A stretch of DNA of 64,000 nucleotides from Bombyx mori (Eukaryota; Arthropoda; Insecta; Lepidoptera; Bombycidae): positions 18,788,001 to 18,852,000 of the forward strand of contig NC_085107.1 in NCBI RefSeq assembly GCF_030269925.1. Direction: 5' to 3'. The notes under the pieces are model-generated. The model was not told where the DNA came from and ran no database searches. It saw only the letters and a program-made list of their open reading frames with translations. A program made the position numbers and the translations under genes. Each line of letters opens with the position of its first letter. The first letter of the stretch is position 1. Of the stretch, positions 10,631 through 22,515 are shown in pieces.

Positions 10631-10835
10631 TATGTGTTGTGTCAAACACATGGTAGTGTGTTTAATGTTTTCTTTATTGATTTAAAGTATCTTTTATGCA
10701 TTATTTAAAAAAAAAATTAGCATTGTGCACTCCTTCTCTATATTCTCTATAAGCGTGAGAAATTTCATACTCCTCCGTTCGCGCAATTTTCGTAAAAAGG
10801 GGTACAAAGTTTTTGGTTCACGTATTAATATATAG

Positions 10836-11534
10836 ATAAACGAATATCATTTATCGCAACACAATCAAAATTCACATTTCAATGCCCAACAAAATTATTA
10901 ATTTCAGCTAAAACTTTCTAGAACTCAGGAAAAGAAAATAATACAAAAAAATCGGGCATGCTGACTTCTTTATCGACTTTAATAACACTAAAATGCAATC
11001 GTACCTTACTGACGCAACCTTACTCACGCAACCATACTCTTACTATTAATAAGTACCCTTTTATGTACATTCTTCGAGCAATATACGAATGGTCAAATAT
11101 TTGATTGAAGATATGGAATAGGAAATATAGTTGAATTATAGCAATATCCAATTGTTTTTGAATTCTGGTGATATCTACGTAAAATCTTGACGTGATTTTT
11201 TGCTGATGTTAGTCGAGTTTCATAGATTTGAGTTGAATGTTTTAAGTGTATGTAAATAATTAACATCTAACTTTTTGAACTCAGAAGTAATAGAAATTAA
11301 TAGGAATATTGAAGCAATCTTGCATGCCATACGATTAGTTTAATTAAAAAAAACGTTAGTGGAGCAATCGACAGTTGAAAACAATTAAAAGTTGCTTGAG
11401 GTCTGAAATGTGTAAATATTGTACAGTAATTTGATGGCAGATGTAGGCAACTGGAGGAACATGTTGTTTTAATGAAATGAAACAAATTAATCTGCATAGC
11501 TATTAAATATAGACAAAATAACATTTATAGTAAG
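10836..11534. other. AT-rich stretch, no feature recognised
   Basis: Short frames only; no repeat termini, tRNA-like fold or protein similarity that I recognise. Confidence 0.5.
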
Positions 11535-11901
11535 CTAGCAACCCGCCCTCGGTTCGCTTCGGAAACATTAAATTTGATTATTGTTAGCTGAGTCCCGCGA
11601 TGTGACCCGCGGTTATTGTCGTACCGCGGGTGACGCCGCGAGGCAAAGCTAACCTAAAAAAAAGTAGCTTAAGTTACTCCTTATATCATTAGCTACTTAT
11701 CAGTGAAAGTCCCGTCAAAATCGGTCCAGCCATTCCAGAGATTAGCCGGAACAAACAGACAGACAGACAGACAGACGAAAATTGTAAAAAATGTTATTTT
11801 GGTGTATGTACCGTATAAAATAATATATTCATATGCACGTAGTAAAAAGCGGTTATTTCAATGCTACAAATAGAGACTCCAATTTTATTTATATGTATAG
11901 A
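11535..11901 (-). mobile_element. non-autonomous Helitron-like element, family H4
   Basis: It begins CTAG at 11535 and ends at 11901 with the complement of 5' TCTATACATATAAAT, next to T at 11902. A CAGA/GACA repeat ('acagacagacagacag') lies in the middle. The minus-strand 3' end reads 'gagggcgggttgctag'. The plus-strand copy at 34648-35015 carries the same blocks in reverse. Non-coding. Confidence 0.65.
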
Positions 11902-12509
11902 TAACACGATAGGTGCAGTACGTACCATAAGTGTGTAAGTTTGACCACATAGACCAGACTGAGGGTAATGAATGAAACTCAGAGCGTCCGTGGATTAATA
12001 GGCAAGATGTCAAGCGGTTAGCCGTTGTTTAAACCCGAAGCAGTTGCCAATTTAGTTACTGAGTTAAACTGGAGAATTTTTTTATAGAAGCAAAATGCGG
12101 TAAGCCGGAGCAAAATACATTTACCTTGAACAAGCGTGCAAGCTTTAATACGGGCTTTTATTTTTATGCTCACCCTTTTGATACATAGATATTTTTGCAA
12201 TACCTCACACCTTGACCCATTAAATACGAGTTTTATGACTGCATTCTTTACCAATAGTGGAAAGCGTGTGGGTTATGCTACAAAAGAGCCAATTTTAATT
12301 ATTTAATTCAATAAAAATAAAATACGATTAAAACGTATATATCGAGGGGTGAAAGGTTTATTTGGATTAAGCAACATTTTGGCAATTTTACAGGAGAGCC
12401 ATTAAAACTTTAAATTTGAAAAATATATCATAACAAAAAAACTTCTTCTTCAGCTATTTCAATGTAGTTAATTTAAATAAAATCCAATTAAAAACATCAA
12501 ACAACAACA
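11902..12509. other. no feature recognised
   Basis: AT-rich sequence; no gene or repeat boundary supported. Confidence 0.5.
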
Positions 12510-12794
12510 ATATATATAAATGAATTGCTGTTCGTTAGTCTAGCTAAAACTCGAGAACGGCTGGACCGATTTGGCTAATTTTAGTCTTGAATTATTTGTG
12601 GAAGTCTAGAGAAGGCTTAAAAGGTAGATAAATATGAAAATATGCGGAATTAAATAAAAATAACAATTCTGTTTTTCTCTTGATGTGTACCCCGTTGGAC
12701 GGATTCCTTTTGTTTGTTTTAAGTTTATTTTATACAAAAGATTAGGTATTTTATTTATAGATTGAGGCACTACAAAGTCTGCCGGGTCAACTAG
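12510..12794 (+). mobile_element. non-autonomous Helitron-like element, family H3
   Basis: It starts at 'tatatataaatgaattgctg' and ends in CTAG (12791-12794) followed by T. The same internal words ('ctcgagaacggctggaccga' and 'gaggcactacaaagtct') occur in copies at 33978-34271 (minus) and 48911-49178 (plus). The 5' TC is not clear in this copy. Non-coding. Confidence 0.6.
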
Positions 12795-13720
12795 TACCTA
12801 ATAAATATTACCTAATAATAATACTTAATACCAAATAATACCTAATAACAAATAAAACGGATCTTTAATTACCAAAATAAACATAACCAAAATATCGCTT
12901 AAACCAAATAGCGTATCACCGCTCGATATGTGTGTCAAGCTGAAATACGTTATCTCTGTCATTGGTTCCAAAAAAACCACAGCCCTGAGAAGAACCAGCG
13001 TAAGTCTCGTGGATGCGGAATCATGTACCGGATCTGATACTCGTCCATACCAACGCCAATGTTCGACATTGTATTCGTTATGTTTGATACTTGAATTTTG
13101 ATCGCCGAACAATCGATGTTCGAGAATCATCTCTAAACGAAGAGGAAAAATAACAAAAAAATACAGTGTACCAAAAAACAAATGTGTCTTCTGGTTCAAT
13201 AGGAAGGATGGCCGATGTTATTGTAACTTCAACCTCATTTATGTACGTACATATGTATATTGTCATAATAATAATAAGTTCCGGTAACCGTTCAATACTG
13301 TTGTTGTGACCACAGGCCAAACTACGTCAGCTTAAAGCACGGTACCCACATAAACCGCAAAAATAGCGTTAAACACATTTTAAATTTGATTTAATTATTA
13401 GCCGAACGAAATTTAGTCAGTTTCGCCTACGACGACTGATATTACCAGTTTTATATTTATTCTATAAATATTTACGTTCACGTTTGAGAAATATTTTTTT
13501 GGATCGGGAGTTTAAAATTATCATAATATTAAGAATCAAACCTATTAAATAGCTCCGTCGTTGCGTTTCTAAGCAAGCTCCTATTCAATGTCGAGAAATA
13601 ATCTGCTTAAAAGAGTAAAACAGTAGCTATGACACACGCTGATTTCGCCGTAGCAATCCATAGGATGCTGGAGTAGTAATCACGAGTGTCAGCTTTCGCT
13701 GTTTTTGACGTGAGAACGTC
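12795..13720. other. AT-rich stretch; short imperfect repeats, no gene supported
   Basis: At 12796-12850 the word 'acctaata' recurs in an irregular low-complexity run. A minus-strand open frame (12825-13199, 124 codons) and another overlapping it in a different frame (13078-13320) are hydrophobic and unrecognised; I do not call them genes. Confidence 0.4.
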
Positions 13721-14028
13721 TTATAATTCGATGGAGCCGGCTGCACGCACGAAAAAACATGACTCATGCGGCGGTATCTCGCTCTGAGGCGTTCCATTTA
13801 AGGCTTGAAGTGCAAGCAAGAGCTCGCAACGAGCGACAAAGAGGCACAATCGGCCTCCACGTTCGGCAGCGTTCGACGTCTGTCTCTCCCTACTTGAGCG
13901 AGCGATGCATCCGCATGGACAGCTGCTATACAATAATACATTTACATGTTTTCGTCAAGTATGAAGTTCAGTGAAAAGTGAATGTAGTGTCAATTGTTTA
14001 TAGCAACGATAATTGCGATAATTGAAAA
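13721..14028 (+). promoter_or_regulatory. promoter-like/5' leader candidate
   Basis: A GC-rich patch (13730-13920) is followed by TCAGTG at 13968-13973, which matches the arthropod initiator word TCAGT, and then a leader of about 60 nt to an ATG at 14029 in an AAAAATG context. No TATA box was identified. The arrangement suggests but does not prove a transcription start. Confidence 0.2.
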
Positions 14029-14382
14029 ATGAAACCATTCAATCAGTATTTTCTTATGACGTTGTCACGTTCAACTATCGTCAGTAAACCGACTTTACAG
14101 ACAACCGATTTTTTTAATCGCCTTCAAAAAAAGGAGGTGGTTCTAAACTCGACTGCGTTTTTTTGTAAGTCACCTCCGAACTTTTATCAAACTGAACCCA
14201 TTTTGATAAATAAATTTAAATTTGGAAGCTGGTGTTTCTCAAAGTTTAAATTTTTTCAAGACCCTACCGCTAGTATTGGAGATATTCTTAGTTGTGCATC
14301 ATATTTAACGACTATATTGATGATGTTCTCATCTATTTTATTGAGGTCAGGTTTCTTTTTTATTAAGGCTGTGTACTATTAA
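14029..14382 (+). other. unrecognised 117-codon frame, possible first exon
   Basis: An ATG-initiated frame with a hydrophobic C-terminal third. Its first 20 codons look ordinary, but 14110-14200 contains an 'aaaaaaaggaggtggttcta' stretch that resembles a common insect repeat, so much of the frame may be repeat-derived. It ends in TAA just before a GTGAGT at 14384, so the donor-like site is not in frame. Product unknown. Confidence 0.15.
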
Positions 14383-14696
14383 TGGTGAGTGGTGTTTGAT
14401 TTGTTTGACCATAAAACTATCCACGTGTTAGGGATTAGGATGTACCTTCAGCCCCATCGATCAGACTGGAATTACTTTAGCATTGAAGAAAATAATGGAA
14501 CTGTTTTTATAGCTGCGATTGATCTATGGTAGTCAAACATATTAAATATTGTTTTTTGTTTCAGGTAAGAGCAATTATTTTGCTTTATGTCTACGGTAAG
14601 CCAATAAAGTTAACAACTTTTATTGTACTAGAATAATCAACTGATCAAATGCTTAAGGTAAAGTGGAAAAGTTTGTTAGAACATTCTTAAAGTTTT

Positions 14697-15059
14697 TTGA
14701 AAATAAAAAACACTGAATCTTATCTCATGTTTTATAACATTTTCACGAATCTTAAAGCCTTGTATATAACTGGATTCAATAACATAATCGCAGACTCGTA
14801 CTCATATAATCAAAGCGTAAAGGAAAACATTAATTTTTTATTCACAATTCCAGTAATGTCGATGGAGAACTTTGTTTTGATTTCCGTGTCCCCAGCGTTG
14901 TTCGGTATCATGGCAACCGTTTTCATTACATTATTTGTTAGAGCACTTAAAGCTCGTTTTCTATCAACTAGTATATTATTACGTGGTTACAACATAGCTT
15001 TAGACCGTGTAAAATCACCCACTTTTAGATATCAGGTTAGGTTTTATTGTACCACATAG
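14697..15059 (+). other. possible exon encoding two membrane segments
   Basis: A 120-codon frame, opened by a non-ATG codon. Residues from about 45 to 85 contain two hydrophobic stretches (ISVSPALFGIMATVFITLF), and a basic segment follows. A donor-like CAG|GTTAGG lies at about 15032. The size and hydrophobic pattern would fit one exon of a multi-pass receptor, but I cannot assign a family and no acceptor was confirmed. It is the most exon-like non-transposon frame I found. Confidence 0.2.
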
Positions 15060-15271
15060 CTATTACACAGACAATTTGGTGGCCTTCACAATAGAATTAC
15101 TGAAACAATAACTGAAAAAAAACTTATATGTTCTGACTTGTGTGGCATGTTCTTTACTTGCATAGATCTGTAGATAAGCACACAGTTCATAGGATGTTGA
15201 GCGATTACCGGAGCTTTTGGTACATCTACGACAACGTCTGCTTATATGATATTATTACGACGTCTCAGGTG

Positions 15272-15515
15272 CTTTTTTTTTATTGCTTATATGAATGGAC
15301 GAGCTCACAGCCCACCTGATGTTAAGTGGTTACTGGAGCCCGTAGACATCTAGAACGTAAATGCGCCACCCACCTCGAGATATAAGTTCTAAAGTCTTAG
15401 TATAGTTACAACGGCTACCCCACCCTTCGAACCGAAACGCATTACTGCTTCACGGCGGAAATAGGCGGGGTGGTGGTACCTACCCGTGTAGACTCCCAAG
15501 AGGTCCTACCACCAG
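15272..15515 (-). mobile_element. Bm1 SINE, 5'-truncated
   Basis: The minus-strand copy begins with the T-run of its A-tail and ends at the recurrent internal boundary 'ctaccaccag'. The tRNA-like head is missing. It carries the standard body words 'gcattactgcttcacggcgg' and 'gagatataagttct'. Confidence 0.85.
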
Positions 15516-15865
15516 CTTTGGGATAGTAGTGTCCAGATGTTTCGTGGAAGAAATAGGCAGGTTCCTGGTATCACACCATATCCGCCAAATTGTGTAATAA
15601 TAAAGATTTTTATTTCAAGAATAAAGTAGAACAAAATTGTACATAATTTAAATGGATCAAAAATGAAAAAAAGATAGCAATCGAAATCATTAACATTTTG
15701 TTTTTTAATAATGCTTTCAAAATATTATATCAGAGTAATAAACTTATTGTATTCTTAGCGGTCTTTGATACGTATGGAAATTTCTTATTATGAATTTATT
15801 TAGGCTTAAATTATACATAGAGCTAGAGTGTATCACTTAAAAAAAGCCACATACTAAGTGTAATT
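15516..15865. other. no feature recognised
   Basis: AT-rich spacer between two Bm1 copies. Confidence 0.5.
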
Positions 15866-15999
15866 GTAACTATACTGAGACTTTAGAACTTATATCTTAA
15901 GATTGGCACATTTACGTTGTAGATGTCTATGGGCTCCAGTAACCACTTAATACTAAGTGAGCTGTGAGCTCGTCTACCCATCTAAGCAATAAAAAAAAA
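15866..15999 (+). mobile_element. Bm1 SINE, 3' fragment
   Basis: Only the last 135 bp or so, from 'taactatactgagac' to 'ctaagcaataaaaa', diverged at several positions. Confidence 0.8.
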
Positions 16000-17116
16000 G
16001 TTTTTTGAACATACCTCAATACCTAATCGCATTGACCGTCTGACCTTTTTGTTTTGAAAACCGGAATTGTTTGTTTTAAAAAGGCTTAGGATAATGAAGG
16101 CGTCGTCCCAACGACAAAACCCGAAATCAGCTTTCCAACCTCGTCGTTTCGAAGACTATAAACTTCGCGATGAAGTCAGGAAACTCGGATGTAATTTTAG
16201 ATATCACATTTTTTACTTTCGTCCGCACTCAAATATTTTATAACTTATTTGAGGCGTTTAATTCATTTAGCTTGGATCGTTATTGAGTTTGGAAAATGAG
16301 TTTTCCAATCAGCTACTTGGACGTGTTTTAAGTGCTTTTCATCGTGGTAACGAAAGAAAATATTGTTTTAGTGTACTCATGTTTCACTATAATAATACAA
16401 CTGTTATGATTAAATACTGTGAATTGGTATGAAAATAAGTGTTTTGAGGTTTGAACGCACACAAAACGACATTTGAATTTGTGAGGTGACGTCGACTGTA
16501 TGATTTGGTGTCGGGTTCGGCCATTATCAGAAATCGTCGCCTCTTCAAGTTCCTCGGAAACAACCGGCTAGTAGTACTCAACGGAGAAGTCATTATTGTA
16601 TGGATTCGCAGATGGCTAATTGCCGCTCTTATTTACAATCACATTGTCAAACATTAGATCGTTATCTATAAAGTTAAAGCTATTTTTGTATACATATTTT
16701 TTTATTTCTAACAATAAAAATATGCGCCCATGGATCATGCATCTCTGTCTGAGCCATGGTGTCTTTCAAAGCCCTTCTTGAAGAAATCAGGTGTACGGAA
16801 GCAAACAAACTCTCCAAAGGTTTGTTCACCGCCTTTCGGGTATTAATTTTTTTCGTGTCAAGAATTTGTCTGAACTGTGGAAAAAGTAGAAGTCTATCGG
16901 TGTAAGGCCAAAGTTTCAACGCTGCCTCTCGTTGTTTAGAGTTTTAGGAACCATCTGTCATGCTGCGAGCGTTGTTGTTTAGGACTATCGCAGCTGGAAC
17001 GAGCGATTAACCCAGGTTGGCTAAAGATTCGCAAGCCTCTCCATCATTATGTCCAGTTCTTCACGGTGCACATCTACAGTAATTCTAGTGCTATTTGGTA
17101 AGCAATGATGAATTAT
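16000..17116. other. no gene supported
   Basis: Mixed-composition spacer. Minus-strand frames at 16387-16593 and 16680-16919 are short and unrecognised. Confidence 0.45.
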
Positions 17117-17422
17117 ACCCGCAAAATTATAATTTGCGTAATTACTAGTGGTAGGATTTCTTGTGAGTCCACGCGGGTAGGTACCACCACCCTGCCTATT
17201 TCTGCCGTGAAGCAGTAATGCGTTTCGGTTTGAAGGGAGGGGCAGCCGTTGTAACTATACTTGAGACCTAAGGTCTTATATTATAACTATAAATATAACT
17301 TATATCTCAAAGTGGGTGGCGCATTTACGTTGTAGATGTCTATGGGGTCCAGTAACTACTTAACACCAGGTGGGCTGTGAGCTCATCCACACATCTAAGC
17401 AATAAAAAAAAATTAAAAAAAA
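17117..17422 (+). mobile_element. Bm1 SINE, lacking only the tRNA-like head
   Basis: It starts in the linker 'cccgcaaaattataatttgc' and runs through the complete body to an A-rich tail. It includes an extra short duplication around 'tcttatattataactataaa'. Confidence 0.85.
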
Positions 17423-17449
17423 TACCGGCACTAGACCACCAAAATTAAA

Positions 17450-17970
17450 TAGTGACTATAACTTTTTAGGGGTATTTTTCGTTTGGCACATGCCTAGGTC
17501 CTAATTCAGGGCTCAAGCAACATTATGCCCTCTTAAAATTATCAAAAATAATCCATTTTTCATCACAAGTGACAATGCTATTAAAATCCCTTCGTTTATG
17601 TGTCTATTAAGCAACGCGAGGCATACTTTAACGCGATCCTCGCGCTGGCGCTCACTCAGTTCGTGTGACACCTACTTATCAAGTTTTTCTTTTACCTTGA
17701 TGACCAATTTGACGCAAATGGACCAATATTAATATGATGCTATGAAAGCTCCTACTAGGTCAGCGATACATTGAGTATCGTCACCATTCACTATCATTTT
17801 TAATTCATCGTTGTTGACTTTAGTGTGATGCCGACCATGGGGCTCATTTAAAAAAAAACCGTATCGAAAGCCTTCAAATTAATAACAAGTCATTCTTTCG
17901 TTCATATTGGGCACTGGGTTACATAGCATTCATGTTGTGAGCCGCTTATGAATTGCTGCAGCGACAAAAT
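17450..17970 (-). pseudogene. mariner transposase relic
   Basis: Read on the minus strand with frame changes, the stretch gives recognisable mariner transposase blocks: a VNNDELK segment near the N-terminal DNA-binding domain, then KLDK followed by a stop and SHELSERQR, then LLNRHINEGI, then IVTCDEKWIIFDN. The last carries the second catalytic Asp of the DD34D triad at about 17563-17565. There are several stops and frameshifts, and the C-terminal third after KRA is poor. No terminal inverted repeats were identified. It is a dead Tc1/mariner copy that abuts the Bm1 copy on its left. Confidence 0.75.
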
Positions 17971-19285
17971 TCGTGTTTCCTTAATTACTTTTATTTTTAT
18001 CGTGTCTATACCGACGAAAAACACAAATGTAGTGAAAACTAAACACTAATCAATAAATAAATTTTAAAATAGTTTCATTCTTTTTTAAATAAAACTCATA
18101 TGAATCTTAGAATTCATTGCCAGTCATACATACATACGTTACGTTTCAAATGACCAGTATTGTGAACCGACAACTTCATTAGCAACGCCTTATCACGTGG
18201 AATGAAGTATACTCAACGGTGGGTTAGTTTATTAATTAGTTTACTATCCTCTGAACTTCAAAAGCTACTCATTAATGGTTATACTAAAAAAAATATCTAA
18301 TTAATCATAAATTATGCTGCCTCGTTTAATTACCCTCAATAAAATTCATTAAAAATGAAGCACTATGCAGTAATTCGGGTAGATTTATTAAGCCACAAAA
18401 TACATAAATAGACTGCGGTTACGTGATTATGTCTGGTTTTGGCTTAATGGAAATTTTCAATATGCCGAGGCGGCCCGAAAATTAATTAGCGAACAAGTAA
18501 ATTAATCCTTTCTATAAAATTATTATTTTGGCACTTGAAACGAATCCACAAGCTTAAAGCTTAGGTTGACAGTTCGACGTAGGTTGTGAAAGCTATTTCA
18601 ATTCTATCTGTAATATCTGAAACCATTACAATACTAATGCATATGAATATTAAGGGATAAGAAAGCACTGAGAGGGATATAGTGATCACCAAGAATTTAT
18701 GACATAGTTTTATGTAGATAAAAACTACACAACGATTAAAATCTCTTTTTTTATATCATAGTTATTGTATTAAAAAGGGGATAGTTCGGTTGTAAAAATA
18801 CCACTTATATAAAATCATACAGGCATACATAGATCACGCTTAATAATTCGCCCACGAAAGGGATTTTAGCGAATAATCCAATAGTACCAAAAAAAAAAAA
18901 CAATAGCATCGGTGAAGGAGCACTACAGACTGCCACCGCACTCATTTCTCTCGCAACCACCTTACGCGTAACACCTGTGTACCTGTATATCGTCACAGCC
19001 GTTATTTTAAAATATAATTTAGAAGGAAAAAAAAAGCATTCATTTCCTTTGTACACCACCACTGCTTGCCTCCTCTTCCTCGCCAACACAAACCGAGAAA
19101 CTCATTTTAAAATCTTATGATTAGAAAAAATTGTTTCCTGGAGTTTAGTCCTTGATATTTCTTCTCTAGCTTGGTTATGCTAAGCATACTATCAATGAGC
19201 TGTCGAACTAGATTATTACAATAAATTTGACTTTAGGTATCCTAAAATATGGTCAAATTTCATTTCAAAACCTAACTTTCGGTAT
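17971..19285. other. AT-rich stretch, no gene supported
   Basis: No recognisable repeat ends. One minus-strand frame (18805-19089) spans homopolymer runs and is unrecognised. Confidence 0.45.
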
Positions 19286-19446
19286 AATTTAAGTCCTTCT
19301 TCAAACGAGGCTTGTGGAGAGTATTAAGCGGTAGGCAGCGGCTTGGCTCTGCCCCTGGCATTGCTGAAGTCCATGGGCGACGGTAACCACTCACCATCAG
19401 GTGGGCCGTATGCTCGTCTGCCTACAAGGGCAATAAAAAAAAAAAA
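19286..19446 (+). mobile_element. non-LTR retrotransposon 3' end, family L2
   Basis: The left edge encodes SFFKRGLWRVL, the very end of a reverse transcriptase frame found in lepidopteran jockey-like elements. It continues into a conserved 3' tail ('ggtgggccgtatgctcgtct') ending in AATAAA and an A-run. Other copies lie at 35822-36070 (plus) and 54574-54790 (minus). Strongly 5'-truncated. Confidence 0.7.
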
Positions 19447-20109
19447 AGTGCAAAACAAAACTTTCGATATTGACATCGTCACTAAACTTAGCTGAAACTT
19501 GGGTGTTTCACAGCTTCTACTCAAAAACTTGTAGCAAAGGATGACGTCAAAAGTTCAAAAGCTCAGTAAACTCTATGCAAGTAGCTTTCGAAAACTCTAT
19601 CTAACTATAAGCCAGTATATTAAGTAAAATATTTTGTCCATTTATTTTTTTGGAGAAATCGTAATTCAAAGAGCAGTGCATTCTAGAAAATTTATTACTG
19701 TAATTTACAAAGTTATTCGAATATTATTTGCGCACACTGTCACACCTTTTACAGTACAAGCCAGTATTTTTCTGTGGTTTTATCATAACCAAAAATATTG
19801 TTTGAAAGTGTAGGCTTAGTTAATATCAAATAAATATTCAAAATTAAGAGCTCTCTTCTAGTCTTATGAAAAAACGCAAAATCATGGAATATAGAATTGG
19901 TCATCGATAGTATATATTGATTATCGTTTGCTACAAATTACAACAATAACTAATTTATGTTGCTAGTAAATTATTATTGCCGAAATCATAGCATCAACCA
20001 TTCAAACAAAATATTTCTAGCAATTGTTAAAATTAAAGAAAGTTCGCTTACAAAAGTATAAACAGTGTGTAGATTTGTTAATTAGTAATTTAACAAAATA
20101 TATTAATTA
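19447..20109. other. no feature recognised
   Basis: AT-rich spacer with no open frame of interest. Confidence 0.5.
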
Positions 20110-20446
20110 AGTCCTTACATATGAAATTGGCGTTTTATACGGGAGGAAAATAAAGTTTTTTTTTTGTAGAATATGTTTAATTAATCAAAATATGCTCCGT
20201 TGTTATTTATACACTTTTGCCATCTCATAGGTAGTTCATTGATCTCTTTACTAAAAAAACTACGGGGGCGAGAATCCATAAATAAAAAAATTATGAGGAA
20301 AGAACAAATTAATAACTGTTTTCAAAACTAGAATGTATCAGGTAAATGAATTTATAAATTTTAATTTGAAATTCTTAACCAAAGAGGAGATATTCCAGAT
20401 CAAAGTGGTCAGTACGACAAAACGCTAATTTCATATGTAAGGACCA
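20110..20446 (-). mobile_element. internally deleted mariner element with terminal inverted repeats
   Basis: Near-perfect inverted repeats of about 24 bp bound the element: TCCTTACATATGAAATTGGC at the left and its complement with one mismatch at 20420-20443. TA dinucleotides flank both sides (20108-20109 and 20447-20448). On the minus strand at about 20165-20275 the residual frame reads INELPMRWQKCI and then NNGAYFD, the C-terminus typical of mariner transposases. At about 337 bp it has lost the catalytic core and could move only if transposase were supplied in trans. Confidence 0.8.
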
Positions 20447-21770
20447 TAGATCTATATAGGTAAGAATTCCTACTTCAGTGGTAAGGACCTAATATTAATG
20501 TCATCGTGACGTTTCTAATCGAATTTAAAGAAATTGTTGTAGCACGAAATCATGCGACGTTTTTTTAACATAAACAAAGTTTTGAAAACGTCAACATTGC
20601 TCAATTAGTCGTTAATCTTGTTTGAAAATCCTCTCATGGTAGAGCGGAGACCGTGCTCATATGAATAGAGAACGGATTAAAGTAAGCTCTGTGATTTACT
20701 GTGCTCTATGCTTTGGAACAGGATATGAAAGTGCACTTCTAATTATGTTTTTCAGACAGAATACGAAAATTCTTGAAAAAAAAGCTTCGGCTGCGTTCAT
20801 ATGATGTTTTTCCTCAAAGCTTGCTTATAAATTTTAAGACTAATTAAGTGTACCTCTCTTAAATCGTTTAGGTAATCGAAGTATGTAAAGTTTAAAATTA
20901 TAATAAAAAAACGTGCTTCGTGTAAACAATAAATTGAAAATAAAATGTACTCTTAATTTTTTCATATTCTTTCAATTAACTATCGCGTCGAACATTTAAA
21001 TATGTAGTTATAGATGAGTAAGCAATTACACCTATCAAGCCACCCTTGAACTAGGACGTGTAGGCTAAGAGGGTACGTTCCGAAGGCGGCTTTTACTTAG
21101 CACAAAACAGACATATCTCAGTCTTTGTCTATAGGCCTATAACCTCCACTTCGGCTACTTGAGGGACGATAAAGAGAGATTACTAGGTCATATCAAACAA
21201 CTTCTTTTAGTTTACCCCATGAAATACACAGTTTATTTCCCAAAAAAACACTCTGTGATTATTTACACAATACAAAAATACGCAAATTATGAACCTTATA
21301 TAAGTGTATATCAATCACCTTTGACCCTTGAATAGATATGGTTTGATGATTAAGCTTGTTTCTTTTTCTAAACCGTCACAAAAAGGGGTCACGTTTAAGC
21401 GCATTTGTTTAAAGCTTAATTAATCCTCTCAACAAACGGATTAAAAAGCCAGCGGTCACGTGATGACTGTACTGTTTTTGTACTGTATGTAAATTGTAGA
21501 GTATGATAGAAATAGAGCAGAAATCATAGATAGATTAAATAATTAATAATTAAATAAGTCTTAAGATAAAATAATGTGTGTCCTGTATCTAAGTGCTTTG
21601 ATTATTTGAAACTATGTTAGTAAAATTATATAAATTATAATTATAGTTTAAAATACTCTAAATTGTTTATTATTCTGGAACGCTATCCATTGCGTAAAAA
21701 AACACTCGCGGTTCAGCTATGGCTCGCTGATGTCCACGAGCATTATTAAATACACAACATCAGATGTGGA
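20447..21770. other. no gene supported
   Basis: AT-rich sequence without recognisable frames or element ends. Confidence 0.5.
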
Positions 21771-21889
21771 GCGTATTTGTCTATGAAAAATCGGTAAGCT
21801 GATTCTGACCCAGCGGGGTGTCATGGAAGACCAGCGGTGAAGATCGAGAGACGCAAGGGAAGCTCAGCCTACCCAAAAAAAAAAAAAAA
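21771..21889 (+). repeat. possible retroposed sequence with poly(A) tail
   Basis: A moderately GC-rich stretch ends in a 15-A run at about 21875-21889. It could be the 3' end of a SINE, LINE or processed transcript. No family match and no clear target duplication. Confidence 0.25.
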
Positions 21890-22270
21890 GTTTTTGACTT
21901 AATAAACATAAACTAACTCTGAAAGGTTTCTTATTTATCTGTCCCATCTCTAAAGCATGCAAGATTTAATTAAAAACCGTTTTTAACGCGCAACAACCAT
22001 CGGCTTGGAGCATAAATAATTACATATTACCGCGTACACAGACTCAGAGACCATTGAAACCCCATTAACTACGCTCTTATTCATTTCCATTCAACGAAGG
22101 TAGCTATTTTCCCATGTAATATCTCTTTATATACCCGTTGACAGGTCGAGAGGCTAGTGAAAGCGTGTCTGTAAACATTTTTGAGGTCACCCAAAGGTGT
22201 TTGCGTGTTAGCCCAGTTCCGACTTTCGACCTTATGTTAATAAACGTTGTAAACTTCTTAAATTATGTTC
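21890..22270. other. no feature recognised
   Basis: Spacer up to the next Bm1 copy. Confidence 0.5.
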
Positions 22271-22515
22271 TTTTTTATCTATTGCTTAGATGTGTGGACG
22301 AGCTCACAGCCCACTTGGTGTTTAGTGGTTACTGGAGCTCATAGACATCTACAAACCTAAATGCGCCACACACCTTGAGATATAAGTTCTAAGGTCTCGG
22401 TATAGTTACAACGGCTGCCCCGCCCTTCAAACCGAAACGCATTACTGCTTCACGGCACAAATAGGCAGGGTGGTGGTACCTACCCGCGCGGACTCACAAG
22501 AGGTCCTACCACCAG
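22271..22515 (-). mobile_element. Bm1 SINE, 5'-truncated
   Basis: The T-run is at the left; the body ends at the recurrent 'ctaccaccagt' boundary. No tRNA-like head. Confidence 0.85.

Larger units (their letters stand above)
3832..10835 (-). mobile_element. Helitron H1 copy, split by the BEL/Pao insertion
   Basis: A minus-strand H1 copy. Its 3' end (CTAG, then the hairpin) is at 3832 and the first piece runs to 4080; the second piece runs from 10631 to the 5' TCTA terminus at 10835. The two pieces join into one H1 sequence once 4081-10630 is removed. The 3' ends of this copy and of the copy at 3332-3748 face each other about 83 bp apart. Confidence 0.75.

Noticed and set aside
12825..13320. 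Two overlapping minus-strand hydrophobic frames
   Set aside because: They occupy different frames over the same DNA and neither has a recognisable motif, start context or splice signals.
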